The notes beneath the pieces were generated by a model, which ran no database searches, had not been told where the DNA came from, and saw only the letters and a program-made list of their open reading frames with translations. Shown here piece after piece: positions 53,435 to 61,588 of a stretch of DNA of 64,000 bases. The stretch is from assembly GCF_000236805.1 (NCBI RefSeq), contig NZ_AGFX01000011.1, forward strand, positions 310,001 through 374,000. The letters are read 5' to 3'. The translations under genes and the position numbers were made by a program. Source of the stretch: Paenibacillus peoriae KCTC 3763. Its GTDB lineage: Bacteria; Bacillota; Bacilli; Paenibacillales; Paenibacillaceae. Position 1 is the stretch's first letter, and every line of letters begins with the position of its first letter.

Positions 53435-54046
53435 TTACTCTGCATTAGCATTACTTGCGCCAAAAATTAGTCCTGTATGTTTATCACCAACTACAAAATA
53501 CTTTATGCCGTTTACTACGACCGAACTGTCTATGTTTGAAGCATCCACATCTGAATCAAGAACTCCTAGCTTCTCCATTGTTTCTTTACCCAATTCAATG
53601 TTAGCATCGGGCTGAGTGGCAGATATGAATAATGTAGATGCAATGAATATGTATTCTGCATTTTCTAAAGTCTTATCGCTGCCTCCTATAAAGTTAATAC
53701 CCAATATTTCACCTGTGCTCTTGCTTACTGCACCCGTAATTGCTAAATTCTCTGCGATTTTATAAGAAAATGTGTTATTAACAGGACCTTCTTCAATTTT
53801 TAAATGAGTAATTCTTAATTTAGTATTTGTTTCTTGCGCGTGTTTATTAAATGAATCTGTAAATTCTTCAGGAGTAACTCCAATTGAAAGGGCTACACGC
53901 TCTTCTTTCACGCTCTTAGAAGGTTCTTGTGTAACAGTCGTATCGATTGTTGCTGGTTTAGTTTCTACTGTTTTAGTCTGGTTCGGTGAGCAAGCTGCAA
54001 GCGTCAGAAATGCGACGGTCAGTAATGCATTCGTTACAATTTTCAT
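53435..54046 (-). CDS. Putative lipoprotein of unknown function
   Basis: A 203-residue protein with a lipoprotein signal: MKIVTNALLTVAFLTLAACS, lipobox LAAC, acceptor Cys19. A Thr/Lys/Glu-rich linker (to about residue 48) leads to a globular domain of about 150 residues with alternating strands and helices (VTPEEFTDSFNKHAQETNTK, then ITGAVSKSTGEILGINFIGG). I recognise no domain. The ATG ending at 54046 has AAGGAGA upstream on the minus strand. The plus-strand frame 53241-53615 overlaps it, but lacks a ribosome site and is taken as a shadow. Confidence 0.75.
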   Translation of the reverse strand: MKIVTNALLTVAFLTLAACSPNQTKTVETKPATIDTTVTQEPSKSVKEERVALSIGVTPEEFTDSFNKHAQETNTKLRITHLKIEEGPVNNTFSYKIAENLAITGAVSKSTGEILGINFIGGSDKTLENAEYIFIASTLFISATQPDANIELGKETMEKLGVLDSDVDASNIDSSVVVNGIKYFVVGDKHTGLIFGASNANAE

Positions 54047-54265
54047 ATTATCTCCTTGAAATCTTGTTTTTCGTATAGTTTATCAGAACTAGGAAAATAT
54101 ATCTATTAATATTTATAAATTTAAAAGTTTTAATCTTAATTTCAAGTTCAACCTCACTTATATCATAATGATAAATTGTTAATGGGAAGTATTTCTTTTA
54201 AGGATCAGTTTGAGATTAGAGTAAATGTAAAGTAGGACGTCACTGGTATTTAGCCGGGAGTCACC

Positions 54266-54302
54266 AAAAAAAAGCACTGCCCGAATAAACGAACAGTGCT
54301 TC
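54266..54302 (-). terminator. Terminator of the small secreted protein gene
   Basis: On the minus strand an 8-bp stem AAGCACTG/CAGTGCTT (54294-54301 with 54272-54279) is followed by eight T. The 277-base gap to the lipoprotein gene otherwise holds only AT-rich sequence. Confidence 0.85.
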
Positions 54303-54323
54303 TTTTAACGCCCTTATTCAATC

Positions 54324-54656
54324 CTAGGATACTTTAACGGTGTATACCATTCTCAATTTGCCGTTACCACCATAAATTTCGACTCTTGCGTTCGTTGCAG
54401 TGGTGGTTGTTACCACGCCGGAGGTGGAGACTGTGACATTTCCGCTTGCTACTTTATAAGTATCTCCTGGGTAATTAGACAATGCGTAAGAGTAATTTCT
54501 TGGCAGCTTAGCCGTTCTGTAATATACCCCGTTTACTTGTACAATAGGCGTAATTTCTGGAGAAGGACCTACTGCTGCGGACGCACTAGGAACGATAATA
54601 CTGCCAATGAGTCCCAAGGACATGGCTGTTGATAATACTACTTTTTTAATATTCAT
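54324..54656 (-). CDS. Small secreted protein, possible Ig-like fold
   Basis: A 110-residue protein with a Sec signal peptide (MNIKKVVLSTAMSLGLIGSI then IVPSASA, cleavage after about residue 27). The mature part of 83 residues is rich in Thr, Val and Ser; YKVASGNVTVSTSGVVTTTT near residue 67 followed by ATNARVEIYGGNGKL recalls the bacterial Ig-like (BIg2) pattern. The role is unknown; single-domain exported proteins of this kind may bind surfaces. The ATG has AGGAGGAA upstream on the minus strand. A 0A-like box lies upstream. Confidence 0.75.
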   Translation of the reverse strand: MNIKKVVLSTAMSLGLIGSIIVPSASAAVGPSPEITPIVQVNGVYYRTAKLPRNYSYALSNYPGDTYKVASGNVTVSTSGVVTTTTATNARVEIYGGNGKLRMVYTVKVS

Positions 54657-54728
54657 AGAGAATTCCTCCTGATGTGTTATTATACGAGCTCCTAAAATAT
54701 ACCATGTAAAATTGCTGATTTCACTTCA

Positions 54729-54737
54729 TTCGACAAA
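54729..54737 (-). promoter_or_regulatory. Candidate Spo0A box upstream of the secreted protein
   Basis: TTTGTCGAA on the minus strand contains a perfect TGTCGAA core, about 75 bases upstream of the gene start. A TATAAT (minus strand, about 54680-54685) lies nearer to the gene. One match of this size is expected by chance about every 65 kb over both strands. Confidence 0.3.
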
Positions 54738-54823
54738 TGTTGTCAAAATCAAACAACGAAACGGTTCTAAAGTCCTATAAGATACAAAAGAATTAAAATA
54801 TAACAATTAAAGAATTCTTCATG

Positions 54824-56320
54824 TCAGTTTGCAAGCTCGTGCATAAGCCTTTCACTGCTGTCTTGATTCCATTCCACCATACGCTGCTTTAGTGCAGACA
54901 ATTCCGTGCATTGGCGAATAGCCTCTGCTACAAGCTTGGCAATCTGTCTTGCTCCTTCGTCGGAAAAATGGGTATTATCCGTTACCCCTGCGGGATAATT
55001 CGGGTGCGTTTGTTCAGGCAAATGCATAAATAACTGCCGGGATGCTTTTTCACCCATGGAACGATAAAGCTGCTGTGAAGCCTCAAAAATATCGAGCAGC
55101 GGTGTATGGGTTTGCTCCGCTACTTGTCTCATGGCTGCAGGATAGGCTCCCACAGCCAGCGGATCAGGTTCCCCGTCTGCGGTAAAGCGGCGGCGGCTTA
55201 CAGAGGTCAATAGCACGGGAACCCCGCCACGCTTCCGAGTAGATTCGATGAATTGAATGAGGTTTTGGCGGTATTCCCCGTCAGGATCGGTGTAACGGGC
55301 CGGATCTTCTTTTTTCTCATCGTTGTGTCCAAATTGAATAAACAGATAATCGCCGGCTCGAAAATCCTTTTCAATATCAGCCAAGCGACCTTCTGCTATA
55401 AAGGATTTGGTGCTGCGCCCATTCACCGCGCGATTGTCCACATGAACAGTCGGGTCCAAGTAGCTTTGCAAGTGTTCGCCCCAGCCTGTCATCGGTTTCT
55501 CGGTGGCTCCTTTTTGAGCTGCAGTTGAGTCCCCGGCGATAAATAGTCGGATTGGCAGCGGCTGTTTTACTTGAACATAGCGATTTTTTTGAAGCCAGGC
55601 TTCCGCCAGCTTGAGCCATTGCCGGCATTCACGGTTGTCCTCTGCCAGGCCCAAACCGTGTCGTCCTTCCTCGAATACATGCAGCTCAAATGGAATCCCT
55701 TCTTTGGACAATGCGGAAGCAAACAAGAGACTGTTTTCTACCGGAACGGTGCCATCATTGGCTGTTGTCCACATAAAAGTTGGAGGTGTCTGTGAAGTCA
55801 CTTGCTGATCGGATGAAAAGGCTTGAAGCTGCTCCTGTGTTGGCTGTTCACCCAAAAAATGTGTACGGCTTCCGATATGCGTATAAGAGTCATGGAACGA
55901 AATGACGGGATATCCCAGCAGCAGAATATTAGGCTTCTCCGATCCTCTGGTGGCAACGATGGAGGCCAAATGCCCGCCTGCCGAGAAACCGATCAGCCCC
56001 ACTTGTTCAGGAATCACAGGCCAGTCCTTGGGTGTTTGGCGAACCCATTGCAGGGCATGCTCCACATCCTCCAACAAGGAGGTGATCTCGAAATCGCCGA
56101 CTTGGTACTCCAGCACTCCTGCATGGATGCCCAAATCATTCAACCATCGGGCGATAGGTTCTCCTTCATGTGGGGCCAAATACTCATAGCCACCGCCGGG
56201 CAATACCAATATAAAAGGGCGAGCCTCCTGAACTACAACTGGATAGAGGGAGAGAAAGGATGTGTCTGCTGGAAATTGTTCTTTTATAATCTCTTCTTCA
56301 GGACTGATAACGTGTAACAT
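54824..56320 (-). CDS. Two-domain esterase: alpha/beta hydrolase plus rhamnogalacturonan acetylesterase
   Basis: A 498-residue fusion of two unrelated esterase folds. Residues 1-245 form an alpha/beta hydrolase of the acetyl-xylan-esterase type: oxyanion PGGGYEYLAP near 41, nucleophile Ser113 in GFSAGG, Asp189 in ANDGTVPVENS and His221 in EGRHGLG. Residues 255-475 form an SGNH hydrolase of the RhgT/YesT type: Ser265 in GDSTAA, NGRST near 300, GHND near 331 and Asp448/His451 in DNTHFS. No signal peptide is present, so it acts in the cytosol, probably removing acetyl groups from imported pectic oligosaccharides. The ATG has GGAGGTACC upstream. Confidence 0.9.
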   Translation of the reverse strand: MLHVISPEEEIIKEQFPADTSFLSLYPVVVQEARPFILVLPGGGYEYLAPHEGEPIARWLNDLGIHAGVLEYQVGDFEITSLLEDVEHALQWVRQTPKDWPVIPEQVGLIGFSAGGHLASIVATRGSEKPNILLLGYPVISFHDSYTHIGSRTHFLGEQPTQEQLQAFSSDQQVTSQTPPTFMWTTANDGTVPVENSLLFASALSKEGIPFELHVFEEGRHGLGLAEDNRECRQWLKLAEAWLQKNRYVQVKQPLPIRLFIAGDSTAAQKGATEKPMTGWGEHLQSYLDPTVHVDNRAVNGRSTKSFIAEGRLADIEKDFRAGDYLFIQFGHNDEKKEDPARYTDPDGEYRQNLIQFIESTRKRGGVPVLLTSVSRRRFTADGEPDPLAVGAYPAAMRQVAEQTHTPLLDIFEASQQLYRSMGEKASRQLFMHLPEQTHPNYPAGVTDNTHFSDEGARQIAKLVAEAIRQCTELSALKQRMVEWNQDSSERLMHELAN

Positions 56321-56490
56321 AAGGTACCTCCAGGTTTCTTTTTAGATGCCGCCAACGAAAATAATCAATTTAAACTGGAATAATACGGATAGAATGGCAG
56401 TTAACATTTCGGCTTGAAGAGCAGGGGTGTACAGTTTTGGATGTAAAAAAAATACATGCACACGTGAAAAAAATGATTTAAACCTCATAA

Positions 56491-56505
56491 TGAAAGCGCT
56501 ATAAT
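56491..56505 (+). promoter_or_regulatory. cre site over the -10 box of the AraC regulator gene
   Basis: TGAAAGCGCTATAA (56491-56504) matches the CcpA operator consensus TGWAARCGYTWNCW at 13 of 14 positions. It overlaps TATAAT at 56500-56505, whose -35 candidate is TTTAAA at 56477-56482. CcpA binding would repress the regulator when good sugars are present. The 219-base gap to the divergent esterase gene also holds that gene's promoter. Confidence 0.65.
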
Positions 56506-56539
56506 TTGATGTAACACCAAGAAACAAAGGGGGAGCGCA

Positions 56540-58801
56540 ATGAAAAAAGGCAAAATGTTCTACACCATTTTTATTACGATTCTGGTTTTGGGAATAGGAT
56601 TGGTGGCCAGCTTCGGCAGCTACATTTATTTTACAACAATTAGCTCCGTTGTGGAGAGAGTTTCCAATACCAAGCAAAGCTATATGGCGCAGATGAGAAA
56701 CAGTCTGGAGCAGAAAATCCAAACCATTGAATATGCTTTTAATACGTACAGCACAACCAGTTCGTTTAATGAGGTTGTGAAGCATCCCATTACAGAAAAA
56801 GATTTTATAGCCTACCGGAATGTGAATACGCAGCTCAATTATATTGCCACGATGGGATTGGAAGGAACGGAATATTCACTGATCAGCCTGGACCAGAATT
56901 GGAAAATTTCCAATGGAAGCCTGTCCTATTTGACAAAAACGGAACGGGAAAAGCTGATTAATACGTATATCGACCAGCAGGATAAGGGACTATTCTGGAT
57001 CAGAACAGATAAAGGAATCCGTTTTGTGAATACCCTCCCTGTATTTTCCAAAAAGAAGCAGGCCATTGCTCTTTCTGATATTTCGTCGCAGACGTTAAGT
57101 CATACCATTCAAACAGAGGATCATATGCCCGTTTTTATTTTGAATAACCAAGGCGATTTAATGTACGAAACTGAGCCTGCTACCCGCCTATTGTCTGCCC
57201 AGCAACTTCAGCACATTTCAGAAGTGACAGCAAAATCAGACAACACAGGCATGCTGACATTGGAGAAAACAAAACATCAGCCTGCACGGCAAATCATTTA
57301 TGCCAAATCTGCATATAACAATTGGACTTACTTAACGGTATTAGATAAAAATGAAATTGCGAATGCATTTCAAACGACCAAATTTTGGATCATCATGATG
57401 GGACTTGTGCTCACGCTTTTAATTGTAGTGGTGGCGTATGTTATTGCTATTTATTTTACCAAGCCATTCCAGCAGATTCAACGCAGCCTCCCCAAAAACC
57501 CTAATTTAACGTTCAAAAATGAGCCTTCCAAAAATGAAATTGAATGGATCATTGATTCCATCGACACCATTGTAACAGAGAAGGAAAGCTTGGAAAGCCT
57601 CATTCAGTCTGAAATGCCGCAGCTTGAAACCCAATTGATTCTCAACCTGTTCCGCAAGCGTATTTCTGTGGAGGAATTGGCACGAAAAATGCCTCGCCTC
57701 GGCTATTCGCAGCTTGAGAATCAAATGTATATTACGATGCTGATCCAACTGGACAATCTGGGTGATCGGGAGCCATCGGATAAAGATGTGCTGCTGCTGG
57801 CCATTAACAAAATCGTAGAAGAAACCATTCCAGAGCAGCAGCGTATGCTGCCCATCATTTTGAATGATGATACCCAGGCTACCATTTTCATATTGACAGA
57901 CAAGAACGAGCATGAAATAAGAAAGCAGGTATTGGATGATGCGACTCTTTTGATTCAAACCGTAAAAGAGTATTTGAACGTATCCATCAGCATAGGCATT
58001 AGTACAGCGTATAGTAACTTATTAGAAAGTAAAGAAGCGTGTGAGATGAGCAAGCAAGCCCTACATCATCGTTTAAATTTAGGCAAAGAGTCGATTATTT
58101 TTTACGAAGATATTTCCATGGTCATTTCAGGTCCGGTGCTGCTTTATTATCCTACGGAATTGGAATCGCAGCTGTTTGACGCCATCCGAATAGGGGATGA
58201 AGAGCAGGTACATCATACGGTCCGTTCCTTATTGGCGGAAATGATGACCAAAAACAATCATTCCATGAACTTTGAGGTGCTGCTGGTGCGGTTTGTGAAT
58301 AACCTCATCCAGTTGGAGCAGCTGCTAGGGATCGAGGTGCTGCTGACGCAAGACAATCATGCCTTGTATCATCGCTTGCTGGACATCCGAAACCCGGAAG
58401 AGATTGAGCGTATGCTGGTAGAGCAAATTATATTCCCCATGGTAAAAAGCATGAAGGAGAAAACGAATCAGCAATTCCGCTCTCTCTCGGAAAAAATTGC
58501 CGCTATTATCCGCGCTGAATATGACCAGGAATTATCATTGGAACTCATTGGTGACCGACTTCATTACAATCCGAATTATTTGAGCAGTATCTTCAAAAAA
58601 GAATACGGAACGACGTTCAGCGAATATCTGATGGGCTACCGTCTGCAAATGGGCAAGAAGTGGCTCGTCGAGACTGATATGACGATTAAAGAAATCGCCG
58701 AGCGCTTGCAATATCATAATTCGCAAAACTTTATTCGCTCGTTTCGGAAGAAGGAACAGGTCACACCGGGAGCTTATCGGAAGATGAAGCAAGCCAATTG
58801 A
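56540..58801 (+). CDS. Membrane-bound AraC-family regulator (YesS-like)
   Basis: A 753-residue one-component sensor. One membrane segment at about residues 10-32 (TIFITILVLGIGLVASFGSY), an extracellular region of about 250 residues, a second membrane segment at about 281-306 (FWIIMMGLVLTLLIVVVAYV), then a cytosolic linker and a C-terminal AraC domain with two helix-turn-helix parts (LSLELIGDRLHYNPNYLSSI near 664 and MTIKEIAERLQYHNSQNFIR near 713). B. subtilis YesS, regulator of rhamnogalacturonan genes, has the same size and layout. It probably senses extracellular pectin fragments or the loaded binding protein and activates the neighbouring genes. The ATG follows AAGGGGGAG. Confidence 0.9.
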   Translation: MKKGKMFYTIFITILVLGIGLVASFGSYIYFTTISSVVERVSNTKQSYMAQMRNSLEQKIQTIEYAFNTYSTTSSFNEVVKHPITEKDFIAYRNVNTQLNYIATMGLEGTEYSLISLDQNWKISNGSLSYLTKTEREKLINTYIDQQDKGLFWIRTDKGIRFVNTLPVFSKKKQAIALSDISSQTLSHTIQTEDHMPVFILNNQGDLMYETEPATRLLSAQQLQHISEVTAKSDNTGMLTLEKTKHQPARQIIYAKSAYNNWTYLTVLDKNEIANAFQTTKFWIIMMGLVLTLLIVVVAYVIAIYFTKPFQQIQRSLPKNPNLTFKNEPSKNEIEWIIDSIDTIVTEKESLESLIQSEMPQLETQLILNLFRKRISVEELARKMPRLGYSQLENQMYITMLIQLDNLGDREPSDKDVLLLAINKIVEETIPEQQRMLPIILNDDTQATIFILTDKNEHEIRKQVLDDATLLIQTVKEYLNVSISIGISTAYSNLLESKEACEMSKQALHHRLNLGKESIIFYEDISMVISGPVLLYYPTELESQLFDAIRIGDEEQVHHTVRSLLAEMMTKNNHSMNFEVLLVRFVNNLIQLEQLLGIEVLLTQDNHALYHRLLDIRNPEEIERMLVEQIIFPMVKSMKEKTNQQFRSLSEKIAAIIRAEYDQELSLELIGDRLHYNPNYLSSIFKKEYGTTFSEYLMGYRLQMGKKWLVETDMTIKEIAERLQYHNSQNFIRSFRKKEQVTPGAYRKMKQAN

Positions 58802-58831
58802 CCTGACCTTCACAGCAATCCGGGGGGCGGC

Positions 58832-59731
58832 TTACCCTTTAACCGCCCCTAGCAAAGCCCCTTTAACAAAGTGCTTTTGTACAAATGGATACACGATTAA
58901 CATCGGAACGGTTGCAATGACAATGACCGCCATCTTAATCGTCTGCGCAGGCGGGATGACATCTACAGCGGTTCCTTCTGCCTGCATACCACTGGAAACG
59001 ATTACAATTTGACGAAGCAAGACTTGAATCGGCCATTTGGCAGAGTCATTGATGTAGAGAATCGCGTGCATATACGTATTCCAGTAGGCTACCGCATAGA
59101 AAAGGGAAATAGTTGCAATCGAAGGCAGGGCTAACGGCAGCATAATTTTAAAGAAAACCCCAAAATCGTTGCACCCGTCCATCTTGGCGGATTCCTCCAA
59201 ATCATCCGGCAAAGCCTGAAAAAAGTTACGCATAATAATCAGGTTAAACGCATTAATGGCCACGGGAAGAATCAAGGACCAATACGAGTTGATAAGCCCC
59301 ATGCTTTTGACAACCAGGAAGGTTGGAATCATTCCCCCACTAAACAGCATCGAAAATACAACAATGAAGTTAATAGTATTGCGGCCAAGCAAATATTTTC
59401 GTGATAATCCATAGGCCATAAAAGCGGTAAATATCATACTTACGACGGTACCAACGATTGTCACTCCGATTGAAACACCAAGACCCTTAAAAATGGTTGG
59501 AGTCGACAGGATATAGCGATAGGCATCCAAGGAAAAAGTAACCGGGAATAAAATGAACTTCTTGGCTATCACTTCTTCGGTTGAGGCAAAAGAGCTGGCG
59601 ATGATATTCAAAAAAGGCAAGAGACAAGTGAGGGCAATGAGAATCAATAATGTACTATTTACAATGTTGAAAATACGACTGCCCAGCGAATCTTTTTTTC
59701 GTAATTTTTGTTTTTGTAATCGTTGCGTCAA
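58832..59731 (-). CDS. lplC: Carbohydrate ABC transporter permease, LplC/YtcP type
   Basis: A CUT1-family permease of 299 residues with six membrane segments and the EAA loop EESAKMDGCNDFGVFFKIML near residue 180. The start RIFNIVNSTLLILIALTCLL and the end YPFVQKHFVKGALLGAVKG are typical of the LplC/YtcP group, which imports pectic or complex oligosaccharides with a partner LplB permease. The gene lies opposite to its partner and converges on the AraC gene, with 30 bases between. The start is TTG (59731 on the minus strand) with GGAGGT seven bases before it. Confidence 0.92.
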   Translation of the reverse strand: MTQRLQKQKLRKKDSLGSRIFNIVNSTLLILIALTCLLPFLNIIASSFASTEEVIAKKFILFPVTFSLDAYRYILSTPTIFKGLGVSIGVTIVGTVVSMIFTAFMAYGLSRKYLLGRNTINFIVVFSMLFSGGMIPTFLVVKSMGLINSYWSLILPVAINAFNLIIMRNFFQALPDDLEESAKMDGCNDFGVFFKIMLPLALPSIATISLFYAVAYWNTYMHAILYINDSAKWPIQVLLRQIVIVSSGMQAEGTAVDVIPPAQTIKMAVIVIATVPMLIVYPFVQKHFVKGALLGAVKG

Positions 59732-59745
59732 TGTGGTGACCTCCT

Positions 59746-59759
59746 CGTAATCGTTTACA
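59746..59759 (-). promoter_or_regulatory. Weak cre-like site before lplC
   Basis: On the minus strand TGTAAACGATTACG fits the cre consensus at 12 of 14 positions. It lies just upstream of the lplC ribosome site. Confidence 0.35.
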
Positions 59760-59906
59760 TGTCAACCTTATCAAGAGGAAGAAATTCCGTATATAATCAA
59801 ATCTTGAGGTGTTCCCTAAGAGTGGAAAAAAGAGGATGATCATTAGATTGTGTAGTAATCATTAGGTAAGGTGAAAAGGCAGAAAAGTAGGCTATATATA
59901 CAGTTT

Positions 59907-59920
59907 TGTAAACGCTATCA
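59907..59920 (+). promoter_or_regulatory. cre site upstream of lplB
   Basis: TGTAAACGCTATCA matches TGWAARCGYTWNCW at every position. It lies over the likely -35 box (TTGTAA at 59906-59911), with TATATG at 59930-59935 as a possible -10. CcpA would block the transporter genes here. Confidence 0.75.
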
Positions 59921-60000
59921 TTTGATGATTATATGCGGAATGCGAAAAATCACGTACTCTTGAAAACGTATACAGGAACGTTTGAAGGAGGTCAAATAGA

Positions 60001-60918
60001 ATGAACAAAAAAACCCCGGAAAGCCTTTTGCGCATGCAAAAACACAAGCTGCTGTATCTGATGGTATTACCCGGGCTGGTGTACTTCATTATTTTTAAGT
60101 ACTTCCCCATGGGGGGCTTGGTCATTGCGTTTCAGGATTATCAAGCCTTTCAGGGAATCACGGGTAGTCCGTGGGTAGGCATGAAGCATTTTATCCGTTT
60201 ATTTACCGAGCCCACGTTTTTCATGCTGTTACGCAATACGCTGATTTTATTTGCACTGAACATTGTAATCTTTTTCCCATTACCTATCATTTTGGCATTG
60301 ATGCTGAATGAGGTCAGGAAGCTGTTTTTTAAAAACATGATTCAAACCATCATCTACATCCCGCACTTTATGTCATGGGTTATCATCGTTTCGATTTCTT
60401 ATGTATTCCTTACGGTGGACGGCGGGGTATTGAATGAAATAATTGCCGCGCTAGGCGGTGAGAAAATCAGCTTCTTAACTTCTCCGGAATGGCTGCGAAC
60501 CGTTTACATGGGGCAAGTCATCTGGAAGGAGCTCGGCTGGTCTACCATCATTTATTTATCCGCAATCACAGTGGTAGATACGCAATTGTACGAGGCAGCA
60601 GAGATGGACGGTGCGGGACGATTACGAAAAACATGGCATGTTACCTTGCCGGCAATCCGTCCGGTTATTATTACATTGCTCATTTTGAAAATCGGCAGCA
60701 CGCTGGATTTGGGCTTTGAGCATATGTATCTGCTGTTAAACTCACTGAACCGTGAAGTTGCCGAAATTTTTGATACCTACATTTATACCGCAGGCTTAAA
60801 GAATGGACAATTAAGCTTCAGTACGACGGTAGGGCTTTTTAAAGGGCTGGTAGGTTTAGTCCTGATTATGTTCTCCAATCGACTAGCCAAGAAATTTGGT
60901 GAGGACGGCGTTTACTAA
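60001..60918 (+). CDS. lplB: Carbohydrate ABC transporter permease, LplB type
   Basis: A CUT1 permease of 305 residues with six membrane segments. The start KHKLLYLMVLPGLVYFIIFK followed by YFPMGGLVIAFQDYQAF is the signature of the LplB/YteP group. The EAA loop is YEAAEMDGAGRLRKTWHVTL near residue 198. It forms the channel with the LplC subunit encoded on the other strand. The ATG has GAAGGAGG nine bases upstream. yesL and the binding protein follow in the same direction. Confidence 0.93.
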   Translation: MNKKTPESLLRMQKHKLLYLMVLPGLVYFIIFKYFPMGGLVIAFQDYQAFQGITGSPWVGMKHFIRLFTEPTFFMLLRNTLILFALNIVIFFPLPIILALMLNEVRKLFFKNMIQTIIYIPHFMSWVIIVSISYVFLTVDGGVLNEIIAALGGEKISFLTSPEWLRTVYMGQVIWKELGWSTIIYLSAITVVDTQLYEAAEMDGAGRLRKTWHVTLPAIRPVIITLLILKIGSTLDLGFEHMYLLLNSLNREVAEIFDTYIYTAGLKNGQLSFSTTVGLFKGLVGLVLIMFSNRLAKKFGEDGVY

Positions 60919-60939
60919 TGACGACGGGAAGGATGCAAA

Positions 60940-61563
60940 ATGGTACGGTTTGTAGAAAACATGAACAAATGGTGCATGCGCCTGCTCCGGCTGGTTTACC
61001 TTAACCTGCTATGGACGGCAGCGACAATCCTGGGCCTGGTCTTTATAGCTGTGGGGCCTGCCACCGTCGCCATGCTGAGTGTTATAAGGCAATGGATTCG
61101 AGGCAATGAGGATGTTCCCATTTTCTCGACGTTTGTACGTTACTTTAGAGAAAGCTTTAAAGAAGCAGCGATTATTGGCGGACTCTACAGCCTTGTAGGT
61201 TATGTGCTTTACGTGGATATTGTCAATGTCTCGTCCTGGTATGTTCGTGTAGTGACGCTTATTGGAGCCTTTTTGTATCTGATCTCTTTGGCGTACATTT
61301 TTCCGCTGCTGGCTCACTATGATTGGAAAGGCATCAAACTGAAAATCAAAATGTCGATCGTGATTGGATTTTCATATTTACAATATACACTTGTTCTTTT
61401 TGTAGCCATTGTCGTGCTGTTTGCATTGATTTTAGGCTTATACCCGGGAATTCTGACTTTTGCCGGAGCGAGTATCCTCGGTTATCTCGTGATGTGGATG
61501 ACGCATCAGGTGTTCAGCAAAATAGAGCGAGAGGTTCTGGTGAAAGAGGAAGATATGGCATAA
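60940..61563 (+). CDS. yesL: YesL family (DUF624) membrane protein
   Basis: A 207-residue protein with about five membrane segments and the DUF624 start FVENMNKWCMRLLRLVYLNL, then LLWTAATILGLVFIAVGPAT. Family members sit in sugar ABC operons of Bacilli, for example yesL in the rhamnogalacturonan cluster, and are thought to assist transport, but no activity is proven. It lies between the permease and binding-protein genes, 21 bases after lplB, with GGAAGGA before its ATG. Confidence 0.88.
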   Translation: MVRFVENMNKWCMRLLRLVYLNLLWTAATILGLVFIAVGPATVAMLSVIRQWIRGNEDVPIFSTFVRYFRESFKEAAIIGGLYSLVGYVLYVDIVNVSSWYVRVVTLIGAFLYLISLAYIFPLLAHYDWKGIKLKIKMSIVIGFSYLQYTLVLFVAIVVLFALILGLYPGILTFAGASILGYLVMWMTHQVFSKIEREVLVKEEDMA

Positions 61564-61588
61564 ATATATAAAAAAAGGAGCAAACACG

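Noticed and set aside
53241-53615. 124-codon plus-strand frame after the tRNA
   Set aside because: It reads through the bidirectional terminator and is antisense to a lipoprotein with a clear signal peptide and ribosome site.
52998-54323. tRNA-bounded integrated element with att repeats
   Set aside because: No integrase gene and no repeat of the tRNA 3' end is visible in the window.
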